A stretch of DNA of 41,333 nucleotides from Bacillota bacterium (GTDB lineage Bacteria > Bacillota_I > Bacilli_A > RFN20 > CAG-826), in the NCBI GenBank assembly GCA_030537155.1, contig JAUNOH010000009.1:3844-45176 (forward strand), in the 5' to 3' direction. The notes below the pieces were generated by a model. That model ran no database searches. It worked only from the letters and a program-made list of their open reading frames with translations, and was not told where the DNA came from. The position numbers and the translations under genes were made by a program. Numbering within the stretch: position 1 is the stretch's first letter; each line of letters begins with the position of its first letter. Shown one piece after another: positions 31,844 through 41,333 of the stretch.

Positions 31844-33853
31844 TTATGCCAAAGAAACGTTCGCCATCTGCTTCTTAGCCGCCTCCAAGAGGGCGGAAAA
31901 ACCCTCCTCCTCGGGATGGGAGAGGAGATAGGCGGCATCATCCCTCGCACATTCAAACATCTTAAAGTCCCGGACCAGATTGACCAATTGGAACTCCGGT
32001 AGGCCCGATTGGCGGACCCCGGCCACTTCGCCGGGCCCCCTTCGAGCGAGATCCTCCTCGGCGATATGGAAGCCATCGAGGCTCTCCTCCAAGACGCGGA
32101 GCTTATCGAGGTCATCGGGGTCGTTCCCGTCATAACAGAGGTAGCATAAGGCCTCGCTCCCATCGCGGCCGATCCTCCCGCGGAGCTGGTGGAGGCTGGA
32201 TAAAGCAAAGCTTTGGGGCTCGTAGATTATCATGGTGTCGGCCTTAGCCACGTCGATCCCAACCTCAATTAGGGAAGTCGAGACCATGATGGGGCATAAG
32301 CCGGTTTTGAAGGAGAGGATGGCCGCCTCCTTCTCCTCCTCGTCCATCTTCCCGTGGAGGATGGCGCACTTGCCGGGATAACGCTCCTTATAGAGCTCAA
32401 AAACCGCCTTGACCGAGGATAGCTCATCTTCCCCGGCTTCGATCTTCGGGGCCACCACATAGGCGTTTTTGCCTTCCTTCAGGCAGTGTTGGATCCGCTC
32501 ATCGACGGCTTTATCCTCACTAGTGAGGATCTTGGTCTTTATCTTTTTCTCCCCCGAGGGGAATTCGGTGAGGGTGGAGACGTCTAGATCGCCATATATC
32601 GTCATCGATAAAGTCCTGGGGATCGGGGTGGCCGACATCAATAGGACGTCCGCATCATCCCCCTTTTGGGCCAATAGGCTCCTCTGGTTGACCCCGAATT
32701 TATGCTGCTCATCGATGATGGCCAAACCGAGGTGGTTATAATGCACGCCCTTCGAAAAAAGGGCGTGGGTGCCGATGACGATATCCGCGCTCCCATCGGC
32801 GATATCCGAAAGGACGCCCCGCTTAATCTGGGGATCCATCTTGCCGGTCAATAAGACGATATTCACCTTCCAGCCGGAAAATAGCGATGACAGCGACTCA
32901 TAATGCTGCTTAGCCAAGGTATCCGTCGGGGCCATCAAGGCGCTTTGGGAACCGCGGAGGAAATTCGCGTAGCAGCAAATCGCGGCCACCAAGGTCTTGC
33001 CGCTTCCGACATCGCCCTGCAAGAGGCGATACATCAGTGAGCCATCCTCCATATCGGTGACTATCTCCTGGATGGCCTGACGCTGGGAATTGGTCAATGG
33101 ATATGGCAATTTGGCGATGAAGGCCTCGACCTCATTCATGTTGAAATAGCCCTTGCCCGAGCTATGGAGGGCCTTATTCTCCCGGCGGATGATCTGATTC
33201 TTCAAGGAGAATAGCAAAGCCTCCTCGTACTTTAAGACCCGCGAGCCAAGCCTAACATCCTCCATATCCTGGGGGCGATGGACCTTACATAAGGCACCAT
33301 AACGGCTCTCGAGCTTATATTTCTCCCTGAATCTAATGGGCACCAAATCGGGGATATTCCCCCGGCATTGCTCCAAAGACTTCTCAACTAGCTGTAGGTA
33401 GCTATGATTCGGGTATTCACTGGGTAAGGAATAGACGGGGACGATCCTCTCCCCCACGGGGATTAGGCCCTTTTTGATGTTCAATAGATTCAATTCGTGA
33501 CGTTTGGCGTCGTAACTAGCCGAGAGGGTGTAGCTATCCTTCAGGTTTAATATCTTGGTCAAATAAGGCCTATTCCAGGCCACGACCTTATAGTTCCCGC
33601 CCTGCTCATCCTCAAAGAAGAAACTCACGTTGCTAAGCCTCGAGAAGCGGAGGCTTTTGGGGGTCGATATCAATTTGCCATAGATGACGATGCGCTGCTT
33701 ATCCACGAGGTGATAGAGGGCCTTCGGGGAGGTGTATTCATATGAGTCATACCTCCGGGGGTAATGGGAAAGGACATCCGGGTAATCCAAAATGCCCATC
33801 TTCAAAAGGAGGTAGTTCAGCCTTGGCGATGTCGTAAGTCTCTTGCTGGCCAT
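31844..33853 (-). CDS. recG: ATP-dependent DNA helicase RecG
   Basis: Branch-migration helicase that rescues stalled forks. 669 aa. It has an N-terminal wedge/OB domain, then helicase motifs: LLQGDVGSGKTLVA (Walker A), MAPTDTLAKQH, IIDEQHKFG (DEQH box), LMSATPIPRTLSM, and the C-terminal LRGRIGRDG with QSGLPEFQLVNL. The start is the ATG of MASKRLT; an in-frame codon 30 bases upstream lies in the fakA terminator. A CATAAT box is six bases before this ATG and no Shine-Dalgarno exists. Lies between fakA and plsX, as in B. subtilis. Confidence 0.97.
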   Translation of the reverse strand: MASKRLTTSPRLNYLLLKMGILDYPDVLSHYPRRYDSYEYTSPKALYHLVDKQRIVIYGKLISTPKSLRFSRLSNVSFFFEDEQGGNYKVVAWNRPYLTKILNLKDSYTLSASYDAKRHELNLLNIKKGLIPVGERIVPVYSLPSEYPNHSYLQLVEKSLEQCRGNIPDLVPIRFREKYKLESRYGALCKVHRPQDMEDVRLGSRVLKYEEALLFSLKNQIIRRENKALHSSGKGYFNMNEVEAFIAKLPYPLTNSQRQAIQEIVTDMEDGSLMYRLLQGDVGSGKTLVAAICCYANFLRGSQSALMAPTDTLAKQHYESLSSLFSGWKVNIVLLTGKMDPQIKRGVLSDIADGSADIVIGTHALFSKGVHYNHLGLAIIDEQHKFGVNQRSLLAQKGDDADVLLMSATPIPRTLSMTIYGDLDVSTLTEFPSGEKKIKTKILTSEDKAVDERIQHCLKEGKNAYVVAPKIEAGEDELSSVKAVFELYKERYPGKCAILHGKMDEEEKEAAILSFKTGLCPIMVSTSLIEVGIDVAKADTMIIYEPQSFALSSLHQLRGRIGRDGSEALCYLCYDGNDPDDLDKLRVLEESLDGFHIAEEDLARRGPGEVAGVRQSGLPEFQLVNLVRDFKMFECARDDAAYLLSHPEEEGFSALLEAAKKQMANVSLA

Positions 33854-33859
33854 GCGGAT

Positions 33860-33868
33860 ATTATGGCA
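33860..33868 (-). promoter_or_regulatory. recG promoter, extended -10, leaderless type
   Basis: TGCCATAAT on the minus strand (extended -10; hexamer 33860-33865), six bases before the recG ATG. It starts within the T-tract of the fakA terminator. Confidence 0.65.
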
Positions 33869-33893
33869 TAAAAAAGGCCACATAAAGTGGCCT
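33868..33893 (-). terminator. Terminator after fakA
   Basis: AGGCCAC and GTGGCCT form a perfect 7-bp stem with a 5-base loop; TTTTTTATG follows on the minus strand. Its tail merges with the recG -10 box. Confidence 0.92.
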
Positions 33894-33912
33894 GTTGGTA
33901 TCTGAATGCGGC

Positions 33913-35646
33913 TTATTGGGCCCCGACGATGAAGCTATACACCGGCTGATCCCCGCGGCGGATGTCGGCCTCGATGTTCTCGCCATACTTTTCGTTGAGC
34001 ATGTTGGAGGCGGCTTCCATCTCCTCATCGGTGACGTCGCTCCCGGCGAAGACCATGAGGGAGTAGACCTCATCGTCGACTAAGGAGTTGACCAAATCGC
34101 TTAAGGCCTCGAGCTTATCCTTGACGCAGGAGACGATCGACTTGCCATTGCCCATGGCCATGTAGTAGTCCTTGGTGATGTGGATGCCATCGATGTCGGT
34201 ATCCTTGATGGCGTAGGTGACCGAGCCCGAACGGATGCTCCTTAACGCCGATTTCATATCGTCATAGACCGTGTCGGGGTTTTCATCCTCGGGGTTATAT
34301 TGCATCAAGGCGGCCAAGCCCTGGGGGATGGTGGTCGAGGAGACGACGCGGGCGTTGCAGCCCTCGACGACCTCGCAAGCCTGGGAGGCGGCCATGACGA
34401 TGTTGGAGTTATTGGGGAGGATATAGACGTTTTCGGCGTGGGCCTTGTTGATGGCGGAGACGAAATCTTCGGTCGAGGGGTTCATGGTCTGGCCACCGGA
34501 GACGATGACCGCGGCGCCCAATTCCCTGAATATCTCGTCCATCCCCTTGCCGGAGGAGACGGCGACGATCGCGTATTTCTCGAGGGGTCCCTCCTTGACG
34601 AGCTCCTCCTCGTGTCCGCGGGAATGGAGGGCGTTGAGGTTGCCGACCATGTCGGTGGCGACCTTACCTTCCTGGATGTTGTTATGCTCCTCGGACATGT
34701 TCTCGATGATGATGGTCACGAACTCGCCATAATTCTGGGCGTAGTTGAGCATCTGCCCGGGGTAGAGGGTATGGACGTGGACCTTGACGATTTCATCGTC
34801 ACGGACGGTGACGACGGACTTGCCGTTGGTCTCAAGGTAATTCTTGAATTCCTTCTCGGAGAAGGGCTTTTTGCCCTCCTCGGCGGTTCCAAGCTTGAGG
34901 ATGAACTGGGTGCAATAGCCATATCCCTCCTCATCCTCGCTTAAGGCGGCCCCGGCGTAGGAGCCGATGTTTTCTAAGGGGTTGCCCTGCTGGATCTGGG
35001 CGGAGGTCTCGACGTTATCGAGGCGCTGGACCATCTTGCCGTGGACGGCCAGGTTCATGCCCTCGATGATGCGCCAAAGCCCGGTGCCACCGCTATCGAC
35101 GACGCCGACTTCCTTTAAGACGGGCAGCAAATCGGGGGTGCGTTGCAAGGAGGCATAAGCCTCATCCAGCATGATGTCCATGGCCTGCTCGATGGAGCGG
35201 ATTTCACCTTCTTTATCCTTTAAGGCGGCTGAGGATTCCCTGATGACCGTCAAAATGGTGCCCTCAACGGGCTTCATGACGGCCTTATAGGCCACTTCCT
35301 TGGCTTTTACGAAGGCCTCGACCAACGATTTGACGTTGATGACCTCCAAGCCCTCCAAAGAATCCGCGAATCCGCGGAAAACCTGGCTGGTGATGACGCC
35401 GGAGTTGCCCCTGGCTCCCATGAGTAGGCCCCTGGAGAAGGCCTTGGAGAGGGAATAGACATCCGCGTCGTTGCGGTTTTGGATTTCCTTCATGCCGGAG
35501 GTGAAGGTCAGATTCATGTTCATGCCGGTGTCGCCATCGGGAACAGGGAAAACGTTGAGCCTATCGATCTCCGGGTAATGGTTATAGAGGTTATTGGCCC
35601 CTGATATATACATCTGCTTAAGCAGATCTGCGTCAATGCTTCTCAT
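33913..35646 (-). CDS. fakA: Fatty acid kinase ATP-binding subunit FakA (YloV/DAK2-like)
   Basis: Phosphorylates fatty acids carried by FakB, feeding PlsX/PlsY phospholipid synthesis. 577 aa. The N-terminal DhaL-like kinase domain has NVFPVPDGDTGMNMNLT and RGARGNSGVI-like LLMGARGNSGVITSQ with GGTGL near residue 195. Middle and C-terminal FakA domains follow, with VAVSSGKGMDEIFRELGA, ILPNNSNIVMAA and a final IVGAQ. The start is the ATG 6 bases after a TTG in the same frame; AAGGA lies nine bases upstream. The asp23 stop is two bases before it, so the pair is coupled. FakB is not in this window. Confidence 0.96.
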   Translation of the reverse strand: MRSIDADLLKQMYISGANNLYNHYPEIDRLNVFPVPDGDTGMNMNLTFTSGMKEIQNRNDADVYSLSKAFSRGLLMGARGNSGVITSQVFRGFADSLEGLEVINVKSLVEAFVKAKEVAYKAVMKPVEGTILTVIRESSAALKDKEGEIRSIEQAMDIMLDEAYASLQRTPDLLPVLKEVGVVDSGGTGLWRIIEGMNLAVHGKMVQRLDNVETSAQIQQGNPLENIGSYAGAALSEDEEGYGYCTQFILKLGTAEEGKKPFSEKEFKNYLETNGKSVVTVRDDEIVKVHVHTLYPGQMLNYAQNYGEFVTIIIENMSEEHNNIQEGKVATDMVGNLNALHSRGHEEELVKEGPLEKYAIVAVSSGKGMDEIFRELGAAVIVSGGQTMNPSTEDFVSAINKAHAENVYILPNNSNIVMAASQACEVVEGCNARVVSSTTIPQGLAALMQYNPEDENPDTVYDDMKSALRSIRSGSVTYAIKDTDIDGIHITKDYYMAMGNGKSIVSCVKDKLEALSDLVNSLVDDEVYSLMVFAGSDVTDEEMEAASNMLNEKYGENIEADIRRGDQPVYSFIVGAQ

Positions 35647-35648
35647 GA

Positions 35649-36005
35649 TCAAATGTCCTTAACATCTTGGACGTAGACGTTAACCGCGGACAGTTTGATA
35701 TCAAAGGTTTTCTCGCTTAGGTATTTGACACGCTTCTGGATTTCCGAAACGACTTCTGTCACGCGGACGCCGAACGCCACGTAAACGTAGACGGAGATCG
35801 AGTATCCCTTCGCTGATTTGGATACGTAGATCCCCTTCTCGTATTCATCGATCTTCAAAAGCCCCGTGAAAAGGGATGAAAGGGAGGGCCGGGCGGCTAA
35901 GCCCACCACGCCGTAACTCTCGGCGGCGGCTTTCCCGGCCACGGAGGCGATGGCCTCAGAGGAGAGGTTGATCGCGCCGTATTGGGTTTTTGAGTCGATG
36001 TTCAT
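35649..36005 (-). CDS. Asp23-family protein (YloU)
   Basis: 118-aa Asp23/Gls24-family (DUF322) protein, the usual partner just before fakA in Bacilli and linked to envelope stress in some species; its biochemical role is unknown. Marks are YGAINLSSEAIASVAGKAA at the N-terminus and ISVYVYVAFGVRVTEV in the middle. It is the first gene of asp23-fakA, and its stop is two bases before the fakA ATG. The ATG lacks a clear Shine-Dalgarno. A perfect 17-bp palindrome sits in the short leader just upstream. Confidence 0.92.
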   Translation of the reverse strand: MNIDSKTQYGAINLSSEAIASVAGKAAAESYGVVGLAARPSLSSLFTGLLKIDEYEKGIYVSKSAKGYSISVYVYVAFGVRVTEVVSEIQKRVKYLSEKTFDIKLSAVNVYVQDVKDI

Positions 36006-36019
36006 AGATAAATGGGTAG

Positions 36020-36049
36020 CGTCATTAATAATGACGTGGGCATATTATG
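36020..36049 (-). promoter_or_regulatory. asp23 promoter and leader palindrome
   Basis: On the minus strand TGGCATAAT (extended -10; CATAAT at 36044-36049) lies in the odd palindrome GGCATAATATGCC. From about +2, CGTCATTATTAATGACG (36020-36036) is a perfect 17-bp odd palindrome. The first could be an operator over the -10; the second is an operator or RNA hairpin in the leader. Confidence 0.65.
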
Positions 36050-36080
36050 CCATAGGGACGGCTAAATGCAAAATAGGCCA

Positions 36081-37265
36081 TTAGGCCAACGCGGGTATGA
36101 GGGTGAAGAAATACTCAATCGCCTTCTTATGGCGGCCATAGGCGAAGAGCATGTGGTTGCCCTTGGGGTCTTCTAGGAGGTCGTCTATCGGTTGCTCAAA
36201 CTTGACCTCGATTTGTGAACGGCAGAGGTTTTCCTCAGCGAGATTACGTTCGATTTTCCCTAGCTTGCAAACGAAGGAATCCAGCTTTGGCGATATTTTG
36301 AACATTGTGAAATCATCCAAGGCGAATTCGCCACGAACCCCAAAGCCCAGACCCGATTCGTAATGGGTCAGTAGCTTGAAGCTCTTAAACATCTTATAGG
36401 GGCAGGTGCAATGGGCATAGACCCCCTTTTGGGCGGTTATATCGATCCTTGAGGGATTGGCCATGAAGATCGGTTCGCCGGATACGGCGTTGAGGATGGC
36501 CATCGAAATCATGGAGGGGACGTCGCCCTCGCAGGCGGCGATCCTGCCCTCCGAATTGAAGAAACCATAGGCCAAGCAAGGCGTGTTCTTCAATTTGTCG
36601 AGGAGATCAAAGCACCTCATGGTGAAGCCGGATAGCTCATATTTATCGGCCAATCTAGATAACGCGGCGTGGATGTGGAAGGCTTCCTTCAATTCATCCT
36701 GCCTATCGGTCAATTTCGAGAAATCATGATAGGCCTTCTCGTCGAGGATCTGCTTATTCCCCATCTCCTGGTAAAACTCCTCGAGGGGGATCTCAACCAT
36801 CTCGACGCCGAAGAGGCGTTTGGCCTTCTGATAATCGGCCTTTGAGGCGATTAGCCAATCGCTCGGGGTACCGATGACCCCATAACGTTTGCCTTTAAGG
36901 GAGGTTTTGGCCTCATAAGCTTTGGCTAGGGCCACCAATTCCTCACCGATTTTCTTTCTCTCGCCATAGAAGAGATGGCAGGGAAGCGAATGCTGATGGA
37001 GGAAGGAGATGATCTCCAAGCTCGCGGCTAAGGAGTTCCTCTCGCCCTGGGCGAGGATGAAATAAGGGGGTTCATACTCCTTATAGTGTTCCTTAAACCA
37101 GCCCTCGGCCCCGCCGGTGCGGACGAAGAAGACGGGCACCCCCTCATTAGCAAAGGCGATATTCCCGCCGGATACCTCCTCCAAGAAGGCGTTGGAATCC
37201 GGATCGAGGGTGGCCCCATTGGCGGCCAATGAGGAATTGAATTGAATTAGATGTACCTTAACCAT
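36081..37265 (-). CDS. L-fucose/arabinose isomerase-fold protein
   Basis: 394 aa; best read as a COG2407-type protein related to L-fucose isomerase. The C-terminal half has AACEGDVPSMISMAI, with the family's acidic metal-site residue, and VYAHCTCPYKMF with a histidine in the expected place. The N-terminal half is alpha/beta with RYGVIGTPSDWLI. No sugar kinase or transporter is next to it, so a catabolic role cannot be assigned. The start is the ATG of MVKVHLIQ: TATAAT lies six bases before it, and an in-frame TTG overlapping that box would add five residues. It lies between the rRNA terminator and asp23. Confidence 0.6.
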   Translation of the reverse strand: MVKVHLIQFNSSLAANGATLDPDSNAFLEEVSGGNIAFANEGVPVFFVRTGGAEGWFKEHYKEYEPPYFILAQGERNSLAASLEIISFLHQHSLPCHLFYGERKKIGEELVALAKAYEAKTSLKGKRYGVIGTPSDWLIASKADYQKAKRLFGVEMVEIPLEEFYQEMGNKQILDEKAYHDFSKLTDRQDELKEAFHIHAALSRLADKYELSGFTMRCFDLLDKLKNTPCLAYGFFNSEGRIAACEGDVPSMISMAILNAVSGEPIFMANPSRIDITAQKGVYAHCTCPYKMFKSFKLLTHYESGLGFGVRGEFALDDFTMFKISPKLDSFVCKLGKIERNLAEENLCRSQIEVKFEQPIDDLLEDPKGNHMLFAYGRHKKAIEYFFTLIPALA

Positions 37266-37271
37266 AGCAAA

Positions 37272-37277
37272 ATTATA
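37272..37277 (-). promoter_or_regulatory. -10 box of isomerase-fold gene, leaderless type
   Basis: TATAAT on the minus strand, six bases (TTTGCT) before the ATG. The -35 position falls within the rRNA terminator hairpin and matches poorly, so the promoter leans on its -10 box. Confidence 0.65.
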
Positions 37278-37304
37278 CAAAAGAAAAGCGCCTCTCGGCG
37301 CCTT
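37278..37304 (-). terminator. Distal rRNA operon terminator
   Basis: GCGCC-GAGA-GGCGC hairpin, followed on the minus strand by TTTTCTTTTG. About 130 bases past 5S. Confidence 0.85.
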
Positions 37305-37320
37305 TAGTTACGATTTCGAT

Positions 37321-37420
37321 TTCGCCCATCGTAGGCCAGATTGGTTCCGAAACGGTAATTTATTCAGGATTGATGGTTTCGGGGCTCCACGGGCCTAATT
37401 TTAAGGATTTTCGGCCCATA
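37321..37420 (-). other. Structured spacer after 5S rRNA
   Basis: About 100 bases with two stems: GGGCC/GGCCC (37391-37395 with 37413-37417) and a perfect 7-bp CCGAAAC/GTTTCGG (37347-37353 with 37376-37382). No tRNA or known RNA family is recognisable, and no open frame. Confidence 0.4.
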
Positions 37421-37430
37421 AAAGAAAAAA

Positions 37431-37543
37431 GCCCGGCGGCGCGCTATTCTTGCCGAACGAATCGGCTACCTTCGCCACTGCGGTGCTTAACTGCTGGGTT
37501 CGGGATGGGACCAGGTGTTGCCACCGCGCCATCACCACCAGAC
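37431..37543 (-). rRNA. rrf: 5S ribosomal RNA
   Basis: About 112 nt. The 5' end TCTGGTGG pairs with the 3' CCGCCGGG to form helix I. Conserved internal parts such as CCCATCCCGAAC and AGCACCGCAGTGGC are visible on the minus strand. A TTTTTTCTTTT tract follows the 3' end directly and could terminate some transcripts. Ends are approximate. Confidence 0.92.
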
Positions 37544-37665
37544 TTTTTTCGTTTACTCCATGTTCCTTGAAAACCGAATACTATCGCTAACACGTTCTAA
37601 GTTATTGTAATTATCTAAATGCGCCTGACTTAGCTTGCTCATATCTTTAAAGATATTTAGTGAAA
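37544..37665 (-). other. 23S-5S spacer with 3' half of the 23S processing stalk
   Basis: No tRNA. Bases 37561-37583 are complementary (21 of 23 Watson-Crick, two G-U as RNA) to 40682-40704 in the 16S-23S spacer. Nearer 23S there is an ATCTTTAAAGAT hairpin. The long helix around 23S is the expected RNase III target. Confidence 0.8.
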
Positions 37666-40548
<2,883 letters not shown>

Positions 40549-40835
40549 TCGCAAGTTAAATCGGCTTTTGTTAGTAATTGTCTTAACTCGATCTATTTAG
40601 ATCTATTGTTCCTTGTTTCGAAAAAGATTCCGGTAAAACCAGTCCTTTACTCGCAACAATTAACAGAAAGAACATGTTATGTAATATTCGGTTTTCAAAG
40701 AACAGGGAGCTGAGAGAAGCTGATCTCTCAAAACTAAACAGAACGACTCAACACTAACCAAATTTGACTAAATCGGTAGGTAAATAATTGTGTGTACTGC
40801 CTGAACTCGCTATGAGTCAGGCAACTTTCTCCTTA
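40549..40835 (-). other. 16S-23S spacer without tRNA genes
   Basis: About 287 bases. It contains the TTTGAAAACCGAATA box common in Bacilli spacers (40682-40704), which pairs with the 23S-5S spacer. A strong TGCCTGACTC/GAGTTCAGGCA hairpin lies just after 16S, and TGAGAG/CTCTCA further on. TTAACTT/AAGTTAA lies next to the 23S 5' end. No tRNA-Ile or tRNA-Ala is present. Confidence 0.85.

Positions 40836-41333
<498 letters not shown>

Noticed and set aside
40549..40835. Possible tRNA in the 16S-23S spacer
   Set aside because: No cloverleaf or TTCRA T-loop arrangement; the stems present belong to rRNA processing.

Overview
This window is a stretch of core chromosome from a Bacilli-type member of the Bacillota. 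The signs are PolC-type replicative polymerase, RbgA, TrmFO, XerC in the CodV position, FakA with an Asp23 partner, and Firmicutes-style 16S-23S-5S rRNA genes. The 16S 3' end carries a normal anti-Shine-Dalgarno. Moderately GC-rich coding sequence, a pruned gene set and the lineage markers suggest an uncultured gut lineage (Erysipelotrichia/RF39-like), but I cannot fix the taxon from sequence alone. Standard bacterial code; no CRISPR array, tRNA gene, prophage or intact transposase seen.

Nearly everything is on the minus strand. Read right to left: a 16S (cut by the window)-23S-5S rRNA operon; a sugar-isomerase-fold gene; asp23-fakA; recG; plsX-rnc-ftsY-ylxM-ffh; an AbiH-family gene; then the plus-strand block rpsP-khpA-rimM-trmD; a bPH membrane protein; rplS; rbgA-rnhB-dprA; topA-trmFO-xerC; a candidate small RNA; rpsB-tsf; pyrH-frr; an AAA_14/DUF4143 ATPase; a Fic protein; and uppS-cdsA-dxr-rseP-polC. 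This matches the Bacillus subtilis gene order closely, with deletions (no smc, fapR, fabD, fabG, acpP, hslUV, codY, proS where B. subtilis has them) and a few accessory insertions.

The housekeeping genes cover co-translational secretion (Ffh, FtsY, YlxM), ribosome parts and maturation (S16, L19, S2, EF-Ts, RRF, RimM, RbgA), tRNA modification (TrmD, TrmFO), phospholipid and isoprenoid supply (PlsX, FakA, CdsA, Dxr, UppS), and DNA replication or repair (PolC, TopA, RecG, DprA, XerC, RNase HII). The accessory genes are a Fic enzyme with a winged helix, an AAA_14/DUF4143 ATPase, an AbiH-family protein and a bPH protein. They sit exactly where the ancestral order is broken.

The most interesting signals are: (i) the rpsP-khpA-rimM-trmD block is inverted in place, with accessory genes at both breakpoints and IS-end-like 23-bp repeats at one; (ii) at least six genes, probably seven, have a -10 box only 6 to 10 bases before the start codon and no Shine-Dalgarno, implying leaderless mRNAs; (iii) an unrecognised structured RNA of about 110 nt with CU-rich loops sits between xerC and rpsB; (iv) dyads repeat every 51 bp upstream of fic; (v) an RseP homologue has an unusual extracytoplasmic region where PDZ domains are expected. 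No complete new multi-gene system is evident.
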